A DNA stretch of 64,000 nt from Psychrobacter fulvigenes (GTDB taxonomy: Bacteria; Pseudomonadota; Gammaproteobacteria; Pseudomonadales; Moraxellaceae). Of this stretch, positions 36,816-46,248 are shown in pieces. The stretch covers positions 3,162,001 through 3,226,000 of the forward strand of contig NZ_CAJGZP010000001.1 of assembly GCF_904846155.1 (NCBI RefSeq), given 5' to 3'. Every line of letters starts with the position of its first letter. The first letter of the stretch is position 1. The translations under genes were made by a program, and so were the position numbers. The notes under the pieces were generated by a model that did no database searches, was not told the origin of the DNA, and was given only the letters and a program-made list of their open reading frames with translations.

Positions 36816-37568
36816 TCAGATGACCAAACCATCTAATTTATAAATTAGGCTCGTACGATTATTGACCTCATTTTTCTCGTACATATTTCTTAAATGCTTT
36901 TTTACAGTATTAACAGTAATGTACAATTGGTTGGCAATTTCCATATTAGAGTATCCTTTTATGACAAGCCGATAGACTTCCAATTCTCTAACTGAGAGAG
37001 CCGCTTGAGAGCCCCTATCGGTATTCACCAACACATTAACTTTTGTATCTTCTTTTATCTGCATTGAGTTCTTAACTAAATGCTGCAGATGCGTGGACAG
37101 TGTTTGCAAGATTTTTTTGTCCTTTCGAGTAAAGAGTTTCTCTCCTTTAAATCTTACAAACCCAACACCTGCATAAATGGTAGTAGCCGTAGAAAGGTAC
37201 ATAACCATTTGGTCTATGATCTTATGGCGCTCTATAAACTGATGGTAAGAGGATTTTGACAACTCCCTTGGGGTTGTCACCTCTCCGATTCTATACACCG
37301 AATCTCTGCTATTCCCTAAGTTGCGTAAGTGTTTTTTTGGGTGCATCACGTCATTTGCTCTATGAACTTCTTTATAGTCAAACATCATTTGGTCGCTAAA
37401 ATTATAGAAATTTAAGCTATGCATATTGCCTTCTTCATCTGCATGCCAAAGTAATGAGCGATCAAATTGAAAGAGCTCAGAAAACAACGATTGAATATTT
37501 TTGCAATCAGATAGTGAGCCATTAATGAAGCTTAAAATATTTTGATAGTCCGTTTTCGTTAAACTCAT
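36816..37568 (-). CDS. LuxR-type transcriptional regulator
   Basis: A 250-residue regulator with a C-terminal LuxR/GerE helix-turn-helix (about 187-247: LSVRELEVYRLVIKGYSNMEIANQLYITVNTVKKHLRNMYEKNEVNNRTSL). The N-terminal 170 residues look like a GAF/autoinducer-binding-sized sensor domain but show no clear acyl-homoserine-lactone residues. It is divergent from the HDAC-like gene by about 170 bp, the typical arrangement for a regulator and target. No response-regulator receiver domain is present, so a small-molecule signal is likely. Confidence 0.82.
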   Translation of the reverse strand: MSLTKTDYQNILSFINGSLSDCKNIQSLFSELFQFDRSLLWHADEEGNMHSLNFYNFSDQMMFDYKEVHRANDVMHPKKHLRNLGNSRDSVYRIGEVTTPRELSKSSYHQFIERHKIIDQMVMYLSTATTIYAGVGFVRFKGEKLFTRKDKKILQTLSTHLQHLVKNSMQIKEDTKVNVLVNTDRGSQAALSVRELEVYRLVIKGYSNMEIANQLYITVNTVKKHLRNMYEKNEVNNRTSLIYKLDGLVI

Positions 37569-37735
37569 AAGTCCTTTTCCTTCTTGTTCTAATCCTACAA
37601 AACCTCTTCCTTGTCAAAGACAACTTCTATCAGTCTAAACTAAAAAATTATCCTTTTGGGTAATATACAATAGTTTAATTATTTGGAATGATGAGACTAA
37701 CAATCACGTTACAAACCACGAGACAAGGAAGTCAA

Positions 37736-38845
37736 ATGAAGACCACAGGTTTTATTTATGATGGAAGCTATTTCTGGCACGATAACGGCTCAGGTGCACT
37801 ACACTTAGCCTCTGGCGGCTACGTGCAAAGCCATACATACGGAGAAGATCCTGAGACGAAGAGACGTTTTAAGAACTTAATGGATATCTGCGGCCTAACT
37901 CCTCAGTTGAAATCTATCGTGCCACGCCGTGCTACGAGAGAAGATATTGAGCTATTTCACTTGCCACATTACATTGATAAGGTACAGGAACTCAGCGCAG
38001 CGAATGGTGGCGATGCAGGACAACTCGCTATTGTGGGCAGAGGATCATATGAAATTGCTCTGTTATCTGCAGGTGGAGCAATGACCGCTGTAGACTCCGT
38101 TATGGATGGTGAAGTCAGAAACGTTTACGCATTGACAAGACCTCCTGGTCATCACGCAGAAGAACAAGAAGGGATAGGTTTCTGTTTATTCAATAACGTA
38201 GCCATTGCCGCAAAGCATGCTAAGCGCAAGTATAACTTAGAGCGTATTCTGGTACTCGACTGGGACGTTCATCATGGAAATGGTACAGAACAAGCGTTTT
38301 ATGAAGACGACAGCACTTTATTTATCTCTCTACATCAAGATCGCTTATTCCCTGCTGGTCGAGGATATGTTGAGCATACAGGAGAAGGTAAAGGCGAAGG
38401 CTATAACGTCAATATTCCGTTGCCAGCTGGCACTGGTAACGCTGGATACATGCACGCATTTGAAAAGATTGTCGGTCCAATAGTTGATCAATTCAAACCC
38501 GAACTAATCATTGTATCTGCTGGACAAGATCCTAACTTCTTCGATCCGTTAGCACGAATGATGGTTACATCAGATGGGTTTAGACGCTTTGCAGACTTTA
38601 TGAAAGGTCTAGCTGAAAAGCATTGTGACGGCCGTCTGGTCCTATGTCACGAAGGTGGCTATAGTGCAGCATATGTTCCTTTCTGCTCATTAGCCATCGT
38701 TGAGGCTATTAGTGGTATTAAAACCGATGTAGAAGACCCATTTATGGAAGGTTTTGGTGTTCCAGTTGAAACCCTATTCCCTCATGAAGAGCAAGCTGTT
38801 CAGGCAGTTATAGAGCAGCAGTCAAAATATTGGAATTTTGCATAA
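37736..38845 (+). CDS. Class II HDAC-like amidohydrolase
   Basis: A zinc amidohydrolase of the histone deacetylase/acetylpolyamine amidohydrolase superfamily, 369 residues, similar in size to bacterial HDAH. Signatures: RPPGHHAEEQEGIGFCLFNNVA (His dyad), VLDWDVHHGNGT (Asp and His zinc ligands), SAGQDPNFFDPLARM (third ligand Asp) and CHEGGYS. It removes acyl groups from an amine; the natural substrate could be an acetylated polyamine or amino sugar. Start ATG 37736 follows AAGGAAG; an earlier start would add a leader of unrelated type. Confidence 0.88.
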   Translation: MKTTGFIYDGSYFWHDNGSGALHLASGGYVQSHTYGEDPETKRRFKNLMDICGLTPQLKSIVPRRATREDIELFHLPHYIDKVQELSAANGGDAGQLAIVGRGSYEIALLSAGGAMTAVDSVMDGEVRNVYALTRPPGHHAEEQEGIGFCLFNNVAIAAKHAKRKYNLERILVLDWDVHHGNGTEQAFYEDDSTLFISLHQDRLFPAGRGYVEHTGEGKGEGYNVNIPLPAGTGNAGYMHAFEKIVGPIVDQFKPELIIVSAGQDPNFFDPLARMMVTSDGFRRFADFMKGLAEKHCDGRLVLCHEGGYSAAYVPFCSLAIVEAISGIKTDVEDPFMEGFGVPVETLFPHEEQAVQAVIEQQSKYWNFA

Positions 38846-38855
38846 CTTAACTCTT

Positions 38856-38895
38856 AACGCCTTTTAGTCACAATGATTAGAAGGCGTTTTCTTTT
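38856..38895 (+). terminator. Terminator after the HDAC-like gene
   Basis: AACGCCTT / AAGGCGTT stem followed by T-rich sequence, just after the stop codon at 38845. Confidence 0.7.
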
Positions 38896-38973
38896 TGAGT
38901 TGGGTATCAATCACTCACAATTCAAACGTAGTTTATCTTTGGAATATTGCATAACTAGTCAAATACCCTACCC

Positions 38974-39804
38974 TCACTCATTCAAATACAGCTCCGCCAT
39001 ACCATCAAGCCTAGCCTTCACCTCTTTCCAATTCGGCATGACTTGCGTCAATAAGCGCCAAAAGCGCTCGCTATGATTGTGCTCAGCTATATGACACAGC
39101 TCATGCAATATCACATAATCAATGCATTCCTTTGGGGCTTTTACTAAATGCGGATTGAGTATTAAATTGCCTTTAGTAGAGCAACTGCCCCATTGTTTTT
39201 TCATTGCCATTAGTCTAAATGACGGCATGCTTGTGACCCATGAAGCTTTGGACAATACTGCGTGTAAACGTTCAGCAAAAATAATTTCGGCTCTATCTTG
39301 ATACCATTTATCCAATAGCGCTTTTACTTTAACTGAACGTTCACTAGCAAACTGATTTGCTTGATTGCCGCTTTTTTGATTACTGCTTACTTGATTAACG
39401 GTAACGTTTAATTTACCACGTAATAACTTAACTCGAGCCGTTTGCTCTGCATCCGTTATTACTTTTAACACGTAACGACGACCCAGATAAAACTGAGTCT
39501 CACCACTGACATAACGCTTGGGCAACACATGATCTTTTTGCTTGGCAAAGTCTTGTAGGCTTTGCCATATCCAGCGCGCACGCTTTATCATGGCGTCATG
39601 TATCATCTCATCCGTAGCATCACTAGGCGCGGTGGCGACCACACGCTGATCAGGATGTACCTTAATGACCACTTTTCGGGGTTTACTCGGCTTGGTCTCT
39701 TCGATAATAAGCTTATCGTTTTTAGACTTATTTTTTACTTCTTTACGCACTACTTCATAATGGATTTTATCTTCACCATAATAAAAATCGCCATTCTCAG
39801 TCAT
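38974..39804 (-). CDS. YgjP-like metallopeptidase domain protein (DUF45) of the RM locus
   Basis: A 276-residue protein with the zinc-peptidase motif HELCHIAEHNH (HExxH) and the family patterns VIKVHPDQRVVATAPSDATDEMI, MKKQWGSCSTKGNLILNPHLVKAPKECIDYVILHELCH and FWRLLTQVMPNW. This is the SprT-like/YgjP (DUF45) family, which frequently accompanies type I restriction loci. It starts 6 bp after hsdR on the same strand and is probably translated with it. It may process or regulate a partner protein; this is not established. Confidence 0.88.
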   Translation of the reverse strand: MTENGDFYYGEDKIHYEVVRKEVKNKSKNDKLIIEETKPSKPRKVVIKVHPDQRVVATAPSDATDEMIHDAMIKRARWIWQSLQDFAKQKDHVLPKRYVSGETQFYLGRRYVLKVITDAEQTARVKLLRGKLNVTVNQVSSNQKSGNQANQFASERSVKVKALLDKWYQDRAEIIFAERLHAVLSKASWVTSMPSFRLMAMKKQWGSCSTKGNLILNPHLVKAPKECIDYVILHELCHIAEHNHSERFWRLLTQVMPNWKEVKARLDGMAELYLNE

Positions 39805-39810
39805 TGCCTA

Positions 39811-42800
39811 CTACCCTCTTGCTGCTCGTGGGCTACTTGTCTCTCTCGACAGCCCAAGTCGGGTAATCTTTAGCACTTCTTCAATGAGCTGTTGCGCTTT
39901 ATCTATACCCAAGTCAGCAAACAACATTGGCAATAAGCGTCTATTAATCGCATTTTCAATCTCACTGGCATTGATGGAATATTCCGCCACATTCGTTTTG
40001 ACTACTTCATCAATCTCAAAGGCGTAAGCAACTAGCTTGTCGTTATCTAGCTCTTTATCCGCCAAGAAATCAGCGTCAAATAAATGCTTAAACAAACCAA
40101 AATAAGCCTGAGCATGTTTATTTAATTTACCATTATCATCGATAAACGCGTTCGGCACATCAGCGACATCACGGTCTTTTACGGCCTGCTCAAAGTCAGC
40201 AAACATCATGTACTGCTTCACGGGCGCATCGAACATCGCTTTGGCTTCTTCAATGGCCTTTTTTAGGAGCTTAGAGAAGTACTCTCGCGCATACGGATCA
40301 TCAGCCAAATCCTGCTCAATCATCTTAGTGACACGACCTGTAATTTTATCGGTTTGGTTGCGTGCTTCATCGTCACTCATGGCTTCAGGCTTAATATTTT
40401 TTCCTAGGTTATCGACTAGGTAAACGCCTTTTGCTTCTTTAACCTCAAGCCCCGCAATATGCTTGTCGAGTAAGCTGCGAATATCCGCTTCATACTCATC
40501 GTAATCAATGGTCTCATCAGCGTCTTCACGCACTTGCTTACGTAGATTAATAAAGGCTTTGAGATCCTGCTTATAGCGATCACGTTTGTTATCGAATGAT
40601 TTGTCTTCAAAAAAAGATGCTGATTGCAACGCAATTTTCATGGCGTTAGAAAATGCGGTCAAGGCAGCATAAAAGTCGTCACGCGCTCTTAGCTGAGTAT
40701 CGACTACTCTGCCATCTACTTCCTGCATCTTAGGTGCTAGCACTTGTCTTAGCGCTTGTCCGTCTTGCTTGTTTTTAACCGATGAAAATATAGCCCACAG
40801 CTCATTATGCAGCCTTGGTAGCTGCTTGTACTCGGTATCCATGGCGTTATACAGACCCTTAAGGTCTTCAATATCAAAGCCACCTTGCGTGCGCTCGGCT
40901 AAGTCTTGGTACTTCTCAATGGTGATATCCAGCTCTTTTAAGATGCCACGATAATCAATCAGATAACCAAAGCGTTTTTTCTCATGCAAGCGGTTCACCC
41001 GTGCAATCGCCTGAATCAGGTTATGCTGCTTTAGTGGCTTATCGATATATAGGACAGTGTTCTTGGGTTCATCAAAGCCTGTTAAGAGCTTATCAACGAC
41101 AATCATAATGTCAGGACCATCATCCTGACTAAAGGCTTCAATAATGGCCTTGGTATAGGCTTTTTCATCACCGCCGTACTCATTAGCGACATTATCTTGC
41201 CACCAGTTTTGTACGATGTCTTTTGACTCACCATCAACGGTGTCATGCCCCTCACGAGTATCAGGTGGTGACATGGCGACTACTGAGGTCACTTTGCCAA
41301 TCTTATCTAATGCCATTTTATAGCGGATAGCTGAGGCTTTAGAGTCACAAGCCAGTTGACCTTTTAGATGCTGCTGTTTAAAGTTTTGGAAGTGATCAGA
41401 GATGTCATGAGCGATCAGCTCAATGCGACCTTCAACCTGATAGATTTGACCTTTTTGGGAGAATTTACGCTTGAGATCATTCTTTTGATCCTCGGTAAGC
41501 TTTTGGGTGATACGGTCAAACCAAGCATCGATAGCGGCGTCATTGGTATTGAGCTCAGGAACGCGCTCTTCATATAACAATGGCGTAACGGTTTTATCTT
41601 TGACCGCTTGCTGCATGGTGTAGGAATGGATGATGCTGCCGAATTTGTTTTCAGTCTTATCATCTTTGAGCAGTGGCGTACCCGTAAAGGCAATAAAGGC
41701 AGCGTTTGGTAGCGCTTGTGCCATACGGATATTATTCTCACCGTTTTGACTACGGTGACCTTCATCGACCATAACAATGATGTTTGGGCTGTCGTTATAG
41801 CACTCATCGTATTTAACGGCTGAGCCAAACTTATTAATAATGGAGAAAATAACGCGCTCATTACCGTGACCGATTTGCTGCGCTAGACGGCGACCAGAAG
41901 TTGCCATGGCGTCACGACTATCGCGTTTACTGGTGATGACACCACCAGACTTAAAGGTATTGCTCAGCTGGGTTTCCAGATCGACACGATCCGTGACGAC
42001 AATAATTCGACACTTCGCAAGCTCCTCTAACCAAATCAAAGCTTTAGAGAAAAACACCATCGTAAAAGATTTACCACTACCTGTGGTATGCCAAATCACA
42101 CCACCTTCACGACTGCCCTGCTCATCAAAAGTACTGATACGTTCAATCAGAGCTTTGATACCAAAGACTTGCTGATAACGGGCAACGATTTTTCCTGCCT
42201 TTTTATCAAACAAGGTAAACAGGCGCATCATCTCAAGCAAACGCTCAGGCTGTAATAAGCTGACAATTAAGCGGTCTTGATCGGTAACGACCAGATCACC
42301 AGCATTAATCAACGACAGATATTCTTTTTTAGCAGAGGTAGGACGATGGTTAAACAAACTCTCAATCTGCTCATTATTAAGCTGTTGGTTTTTTAGACGG
42401 GCAAACTCAGGCTCAGAGATCTCTTCCTCAACCCATTTTGCCCAAAACTTTTCAGGTGTACCGCAGGTAGCATACAGTCCATCATGACCATTGACCGCTA
42501 GCAATAACTGGCTATAAGCGAATAGATGCGGGATTTGCTTTTGACCTTGGTTACGGATGTGCTGAGAGACGGCTTGCGCGTTGGTTGACTGCCACTCTCT
42601 ACTGGAATCAGGGCGTTTGGCTTCAATCACTGCCAGCGGTAAACCATTCACAAAGCAGACGATATCAGGAATGACGTTGCCTGTACCCTCGGCATTTTGT
42701 ACGACAAACTCTTCGGTGCAGTGAAAAGCGTTGTTATCTATATTGTCCCAATCAATCAGACCGATGGTTTGTGAGGTTTTTTTACCGTCGATAAACTCGG

Positions 42801-43137
42801 TCACGGTCACGCCATAAAGCATGGCGTTATAGAGCTTTTCATTGGCGAGCTGCAAGCCTAAGTTCATAGCAGGATTGAGCTCGTGCATAATTTTATCAGT
42901 GGCGCTGTCTGATAAATGATGCGGTGTGCCTTCAAACGTAAAGGTTTGCTTGGCTAAAAACGCACGCATGATGGGTAGCAAAACCACTTGGTTAGTGGCT
43001 TTATGTGACACTGATTTTGAGCGCATGGCATTGCATTGGCTGGGCGGAATAAACCGATAGCCCAGCGTGCTAAGCAAGGTTAAGGCAGGGATTTTTGAGC
43101 TGAATTCTTCTGCAAAGTTGATGCTGGGGTTGGTCAT
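39811..43137 (-). CDS. hsdR: Type I restriction enzyme R subunit (HsdR)
   Basis: Motor and nuclease subunit of a type I restriction-modification system, translocating and cleaving unmodified DNA. The N-terminal nuclease shows the PD-(D/E)XK pattern (DIVCFVNGLPLAVIEAKRP). SF2 helicase motifs follow: GSGKSFTM (Walker A), VDEGHRS (DEAH-like), AFTGTP, VDKLLTGFDEP and QAIARVNR. Start ATG 43137 (MTNPSINFAEEF) is preferred, since the longer form from 43239 adds an unrelated hydrophobic leader. Separated from hsdS-hsdM by an IS4 element and an accessory gene. Confidence 0.93.
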   Translation of the reverse strand: MTNPSINFAEEFSSKIPALTLLSTLGYRFIPPSQCNAMRSKSVSHKATNQVVLLPIMRAFLAKQTFTFEGTPHHLSDSATDKIMHELNPAMNLGLQLANEKLYNAMLYGVTVTEFIDGKKTSQTIGLIDWDNIDNNAFHCTEEFVVQNAEGTGNVIPDIVCFVNGLPLAVIEAKRPDSSREWQSTNAQAVSQHIRNQGQKQIPHLFAYSQLLLAVNGHDGLYATCGTPEKFWAKWVEEEISEPEFARLKNQQLNNEQIESLFNHRPTSAKKEYLSLINAGDLVVTDQDRLIVSLLQPERLLEMMRLFTLFDKKAGKIVARYQQVFGIKALIERISTFDEQGSREGGVIWHTTGSGKSFTMVFFSKALIWLEELAKCRIIVVTDRVDLETQLSNTFKSGGVITSKRDSRDAMATSGRRLAQQIGHGNERVIFSIINKFGSAVKYDECYNDSPNIIVMVDEGHRSQNGENNIRMAQALPNAAFIAFTGTPLLKDDKTENKFGSIIHSYTMQQAVKDKTVTPLLYEERVPELNTNDAAIDAWFDRITQKLTEDQKNDLKRKFSQKGQIYQVEGRIELIAHDISDHFQNFKQQHLKGQLACDSKASAIRYKMALDKIGKVTSVVAMSPPDTREGHDTVDGESKDIVQNWWQDNVANEYGGDEKAYTKAIIEAFSQDDGPDIMIVVDKLLTGFDEPKNTVLYIDKPLKQHNLIQAIARVNRLHEKKRFGYLIDYRGILKELDITIEKYQDLAERTQGGFDIEDLKGLYNAMDTEYKQLPRLHNELWAIFSSVKNKQDGQALRQVLAPKMQEVDGRVVDTQLRARDDFYAALTAFSNAMKIALQSASFFEDKSFDNKRDRYKQDLKAFINLRKQVREDADETIDYDEYEADIRSLLDKHIAGLEVKEAKGVYLVDNLGKNIKPEAMSDDEARNQTDKITGRVTKMIEQDLADDPYAREYFSKLLKKAIEEAKAMFDAPVKQYMMFADFEQAVKDRDVADVPNAFIDDNGKLNKHAQAYFGLFKHLFDADFLADKELDNDKLVAYAFEIDEVVKTNVAEYSINASEIENAINRRLLPMLFADLGIDKAQQLIEEVLKITRLGLSRETSSPRAARG

Positions 43138-43651
43138 ATCTGCCCACTTTAGACATAGCGTTTGTTTGGTTATTATGATTGTAGCCGATACCACTATAAA
43201 AAAGGCAAAGAAAAACCGCCAAGGTTGCGCGTTACCCAAAGGGCACTAAGCGTGGCGGTTATGTTGGATACAGACTAATCGATGATGGTTACCATGTCAA
43301 TATTTATTAACTCTTGACTACGGTTAGGTCGAATGAATATAATTGCCATATGCTAATGCTTTTGTATGACTTATTAGCAAATAACTATCACTGTATTTGG
43401 GATTACACTCTGTGCTCTCTTACTGATTCCTACGACCCTACCATTTGAGACGCAAGTCAAAATATGGTTGTTTGTACTTAAGACCTACAGACTTATCTTA
43501 AGGAGAAATAGCGATGAGGATAAATAAGATGAAAAATTACGTAAGTTGGAGCGCGGTATTCTGGGAGTGCGACCTTAAGTAGGCATAGAGTGCCAGATAA
43601 CATATAGAGCAATACCGTAAGGCTTCGGCCTTAGCTCCCACCAAATTTAAA
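43138..43651. other. Region upstream of hsdR
   Basis: About 500 bases between hsdR and the IS4 element. A long inverted repeat (AACCGCCA / TGGCGGTT, 43214-43260) sits 75 bp upstream of the hsdR start. A 22-codon frame with a good ribosome site (AAGGAG) occurs on the plus strand at 43514-43582 but has no support beyond that. The hsdR promoter should be here. Confidence 0.4.
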
Positions 43652-45073
43652 ACCGCCCTAAAGGGTAATGCCAGTCAGTTAAGGCTGACTGGTATTTTTT
43701 TTGGGATATTTTTGTGGTTTACCCTTAACCACCCTCGGGCAAGATCGCTTTCTGCGTTCAGGAATGACAAACAATTTTCCTTCCTCTAAAACTGCATCTA
43801 ACAACTTAGGGAAGAGTCCTGCAGCCTGTAAAGGCGCAAACCGTAAAAGATCAACAATCGTAATAGACACCATATGAAAGCTAATTCGTAGAGGGCTAAC
43901 CTTAGCTCTAACTGCCATATATCGCATCAAACGTCTTATCAGATTATAAGCAATCATAAGCCCCCAGAACTCTTGTAACACAAGCTGTGGCAGCTTACTT
44001 CTTAACAACAGCCCCTGCTGTAGATCAGACTTAATTTCCCTAAAAGCCATCTCGATCTCCCAGCGCTGCAAGTACAGCTGTGCCACTTTATCCTTAGTAA
44101 AGCGTTTATCATCTATTAAAGAGGTGATGTATCGTCTTATCTTACCCTCATAACGACACTCAATTAATCGAGCTTGCCAAGTATCGGGTAGGTTTGGATT
44201 TTTCTTTTGAGCTTGGGGAGAAACCGGCATTTGTATCAAGTAGTCCCCTTCACTAAAGGTTTCAATCACAGTGTAACGCAGATTATCTTTAGCCCGCATG
44301 AGCCAGTGACTGTTTGGATGGGTTTGTTGCCAACTAATCAGTAGGTCTGCTGAGAAATAGGCTCTATCAAAGAGCGTAATGCTGTTGTCTTGAATATTTA
44401 GCTGACGGGCTAATGTGATCTCTCCTTGACCCATATCTCCAAGGGTTGTGTCAATGATCTCATGCGTGTCAGTATTGATCAGGCATACCGAACGCATTGG
44501 GGATAGGGCGCCTCTTTAGTTCTGCCTTTGCTTGAACTAAAGTACTGAAGGTTCTCATCAGTATAGGGTAGTGAGTATACGACACCGTCTACAGCTTGGA
44601 CGCTAAGTCCCATAAAGTCTTGCTGCTGGGCTCGTGATTCTGTTTGGTAGTGAGCACTTAGTTGATGAAATAGCTGCTTTAGAGGCTCATGCCCGAGGCG
44701 TTGTCTTGCTTGTACGACTGCACTGGGTACACAGGCCTGTGAGTCTATATTAAGCCGCATCTGCTCTGTGATATACCAAATTGAACGGTTTCGATATAAA
44801 GCTGTGCCGATGACTATCCAAACAACGTGTTCGGCAGGTAGCTTACGCCTTCTAATGCTCGCCTTGCCGGTATACTCTAAAGCTTGCTGTATCCACTCAG
44901 GGTCTATTAATTCACTAAATTGTTCTAGGGTGTCTGGAATCCTTTTATGCGTCTCATTAATAGCGTCTTGTAGTCTCATAGTAAAATAGCCCATCTACTT
45001 ATTAGATGGGCTATTTTATTACTTTTATTGAGTTTTTGCCTTAACTGACTAGCATTAGCCCTAAAGGGCGGTT
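43652..45073 (-). mobile_element. IS4-family element (about 1.42 kb) inserted in the RM locus
   Basis: Terminal inverted repeats beginning AACCGCCCT and including AGTCAGTTAAGGC are present at both ends with few mismatches. It contains one transposase gene broken by a frameshift. A strong hairpin (ATAGCCCATCTA / TAGATGGGCTAT, near 44988-45019) overlaps the transposase start region and would hide the ribosome site in read-through transcripts, a typical IS self-control device. It separates the unknown gene from hsdR. Confidence 0.88.
43679..44979 (-). pseudogene. IS4-family transposase with one frameshift
   Basis: The N-terminal part (44979 to about 44490) begins MRLQDAINETHKRIPDTLEQF and includes VQAVDGVVYSL; it ends at CVRYA. 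The continuation in another frame begins MRSVCLINTDTHEI and runs to 43679 with the downstream DDE-region motif YLQRWEIEMAFREIKSDLQQG (the Y-REK signature). A missing A in the CCCCAATGCG run would restore the frame (PYPQMRSVCL). Either a real single-base deletion or a sequencing error. Confidence 0.88.
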
Positions 45074-45097
45074 TTTCTATTTAAGCTACCAATTAAA

Positions 45098-46174
45098 CTA
45101 GTTTTCATCATCAAATAATATGGATAATTGGGCTTTCGCATCTTTTTTATTCGCTTTATATTTCTTGCCCTGACTGGTTTCCGTATAACCTGTTCCATGG
45201 GAATATTCTAAAACAGTCTCTACAGAATAAGTTCTTGAAGTTTCATCACCTGAAATATCAAGCTTTATCTTAATGTTTAGTAAGGCTTTAATCGTTGAGC
45301 CATTCTTGAAAATTATAGTACCATTCTCAACATACTCTTTGAACTCTTTATCATTCATACTAAAATCGATAATTTTATCTTCTTTTTCATAAAGCCCTCG
45401 CCATTTATACCGACCAGATACTAAGTTGGGAGAGAAAATATAGATTTTCGCATTTTCGTCAATTTCTTCATATTCATCTAAATCAATTACAAAGTCTGAA
45501 AAGTTATTTCTCTCAACTTTTCTTTCTAGAATTATAGGATTAAAATTCCTGTCGTAAGGTATGTATCCTATAGCTTTTACTTTTTCATAATCAATCAGAT
45601 TTTTATAAAACGACGACAAGTTCTTTCTAATTTGAAAATTTTCGATCAGTAAATTATAGATATCTTCCTTCAAACCACATACTTCATCTTTTACGTTTTC
45701 TGCCTTTTTATCTTTTTCCTTAATTTCACTTAGCTTTGCTTTTAATAGCGCTTTTTCATACTTTCTATTATCAAGGTCGCTTTTCTTTATTTCATTATCT
45801 AGCTGTTTACCTGCGTTATCGAGTCTCTGTCCTTCGATAGCTAGTTTTTTACCCTCAATATCTAATTCAGACTCTCGTGGTTTAGGAGGTATTCTCGATG
45901 AAACTAAAGCAAGAAACGCAATGGTTGTATTGAATAGGTCATGCCCTTCAGGAGTAGCTAAAAACTTTAGAATTTCAACTAAACCACCTTCGGATAAAGG
46001 TAGAACTTCGACCTTTAAGTTTTTAAACCAGCCTAACTCTTTGTTTACTTCGTATACTAAGTTCAATAAAGCCTTATCACATTTATTCTTAACCAATGCA
46101 TCCATAGAATGACTGTTATCATAGAAATAATAGTGAGTCTCTAAAAAACCATAATTTTCATTATCTTTACTCAT
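45098..46174 (-). CDS. Unknown coiled-coil protein coupled to hsdS
   Basis: A 358-residue protein with no recognised family. An N-terminal globular part (about 1-85) ends in a hydrophobic stretch GHDLFNTTIAFLALVSSRI. A charged coiled-coil follows (about 100-185: EGKKLAIEGQRLDNAGKQL ... KLSEIKEKDKKAENVKDEV), then a beta-rich C-terminal region (about 205-358). Its ATG overlaps by one base the original hsdS stop (TGATG), so it was translationally coupled to hsdS and most likely works with the RM system or as a separate defence function. Placed between hsdS and hsdR, now followed by an IS4 element. Confidence 0.7.
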   Translation of the reverse strand: MSKDNENYGFLETHYYFYDNSHSMDALVKNKCDKALLNLVYEVNKELGWFKNLKVEVLPLSEGGLVEILKFLATPEGHDLFNTTIAFLALVSSRIPPKPRESELDIEGKKLAIEGQRLDNAGKQLDNEIKKSDLDNRKYEKALLKAKLSEIKEKDKKAENVKDEVCGLKEDIYNLLIENFQIRKNLSSFYKNLIDYEKVKAIGYIPYDRNFNPIILERKVERNNFSDFVIDLDEYEEIDENAKIYIFSPNLVSGRYKWRGLYEKEDKIIDFSMNDKEFKEYVENGTIIFKNGSTIKALLNIKIKLDISGDETSRTYSVETVLEYSHGTGYTETSQGKKYKANKKDAKAQLSILFDDEN

Positions 46175-46248
46175 CAAGCAACCTCCCCATCAACCACCAC
46201 CCGCTTCTTACCCGTCAACAAAACCTGCATCAACGCCTTTTTCTCTTG

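Noticed and set aside
37736..38845. HDAC-like protein considered as acetoin utilisation protein AcuC
   Set aside because: Length of 369, the GQDPNFFDP ligand motif and the neighbours fit the class II HDAH-like group better, and no acetoin genes are nearby.
43514..43582. 22-codon frame with a good ribosome site upstream of hsdR
   Set aside because: Too short to support without conservation data; recorded only in the intergenic note.
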